Assembly: GCA_030611815.1 (NCBI GenBank)
Contig: JAUWPC010000012.1
Location: 1 to 23,581, forward strand
Length of the DNA: 23,581 bases
DNA from: Desulfobacteraceae bacterium
GTDB taxonomy: Bacteria > Desulfobacterota > DSM-4660 > Desulfatiglandales > Desulfatiglandaceae
Reading direction: 5' to 3'
Part shown: positions 23,443-23,581 of the stretch, piece after piece
Layout: each line of letters opens with the position of its first letter
Position numbering within the stretch: position 1 is the first letter of the stretch
The notes under the pieces: model-generated
The model's database searches: none
What the model was told of the DNA's origin: nothing
What the model saw: only the letters and a program-made list of their open reading frames with translations
Position numbers and translations under genes: made by a program

Positions 23443-23581
23443 CATTCGATAAAACTTGTATACCCCTGAATATTCAAATTTTCTAACATCCTGGCGATCT
23501 TCCTGGCGGAACGAGGGTACAAAGCACCGATTTTGGAATCCTGTGCTTGACCCATCATTTCGTCAAAGGAGCCTTCTTTAC
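23443..23581 (-). CDS. C-terminal end of an unidentified gene (cut by window edge)
   Basis: The last 45 codons of an open frame run off the right edge and end at TGA 23443-23445, two nt before the DUF2357 gene start. The readable part includes EMMGQAQDSKIGALYPRSAR and KIARMLENLNIQGYTSFIE. It is basic and helix-prone. I do not recognise a family. In DUF2357 loci the neighbour is often a McrB-like AAA+ protein, so that is a guess from context only. It is the first visible gene of the operon, so the promoter lies outside the window. Confidence 0.45.

Overview
The window looks like a chromosomal segment of a Gram-negative, probably deltaproteobacterial (Desulfobacterota) organism. This rests on the style of the proteins (NtrB/NtrC pair, prepilin peptidase, HU/IHF-like protein, acidic-tailed S1), moderate base composition and many small palindromic intergenic elements. 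No rRNA or other strong taxonomic marker is present, so the assignment is an inference.

Bases 1-15823 are mostly core genes. They begin with the C-terminal half of seryl-tRNA synthetase (serS), followed by a single-domain penicillin-binding transpeptidase. This gene converges on and overlaps CTP synthase (pyrG, minus). Then come the peptidoglycan-editing laccase-fold protein (pgeF, minus), a large Alu-containing SRP RNA (minus) and an HU/IHF-like protein (minus). An ~850 bp gene-free stretch follows, with inverted-repeat elements and an apparent scrap of a tyrosine recombinase. The plus-strand run continues with hisC, cmk, rpsA and sppA. sppA converges on and overlaps a YciO/YrdC-family gene. 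Next are a prepilin peptidase and an NtrB/NtrC-type two-component pair.

Bases 15824-16255 are a repeat- and hairpin-rich spacer. It marks the change to accessory DNA.

Bases 16256-23581 are all on the minus strand. First comes a HigBA-like toxin-antitoxin pair with a probable operator lying inside its promoter. Upstream is a tightly packed operon (gaps -4 to 11 nt). In transcription order it holds an unidentified gene cut by the window edge, a DUF2357/McrC-like PD-(D/E)XK nuclease, a DnaQ-type exonuclease fused to a WYL-like domain, a Cas4/RecB-like nuclease with four iron-sulfur-type cysteines joined to an RNase H-fold exonuclease, and a Upf1/Dna2-like SF1 helicase. Four nucleic-acid enzymes plus a probable ligand-sensing domain in one transcription unit, beside a toxin-antitoxin pair, suggest a defence or DNA-processing system. 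I do not recognise this exact combination as a named system; it is the main finding.

A recurrent theme is that small repeats touch gene ends. One 22-bp repeat supplies the stop codons of both hisC and the prepilin peptidase gene, and an AT-rich tandem repeat encodes the last residues of the histidine kinase.
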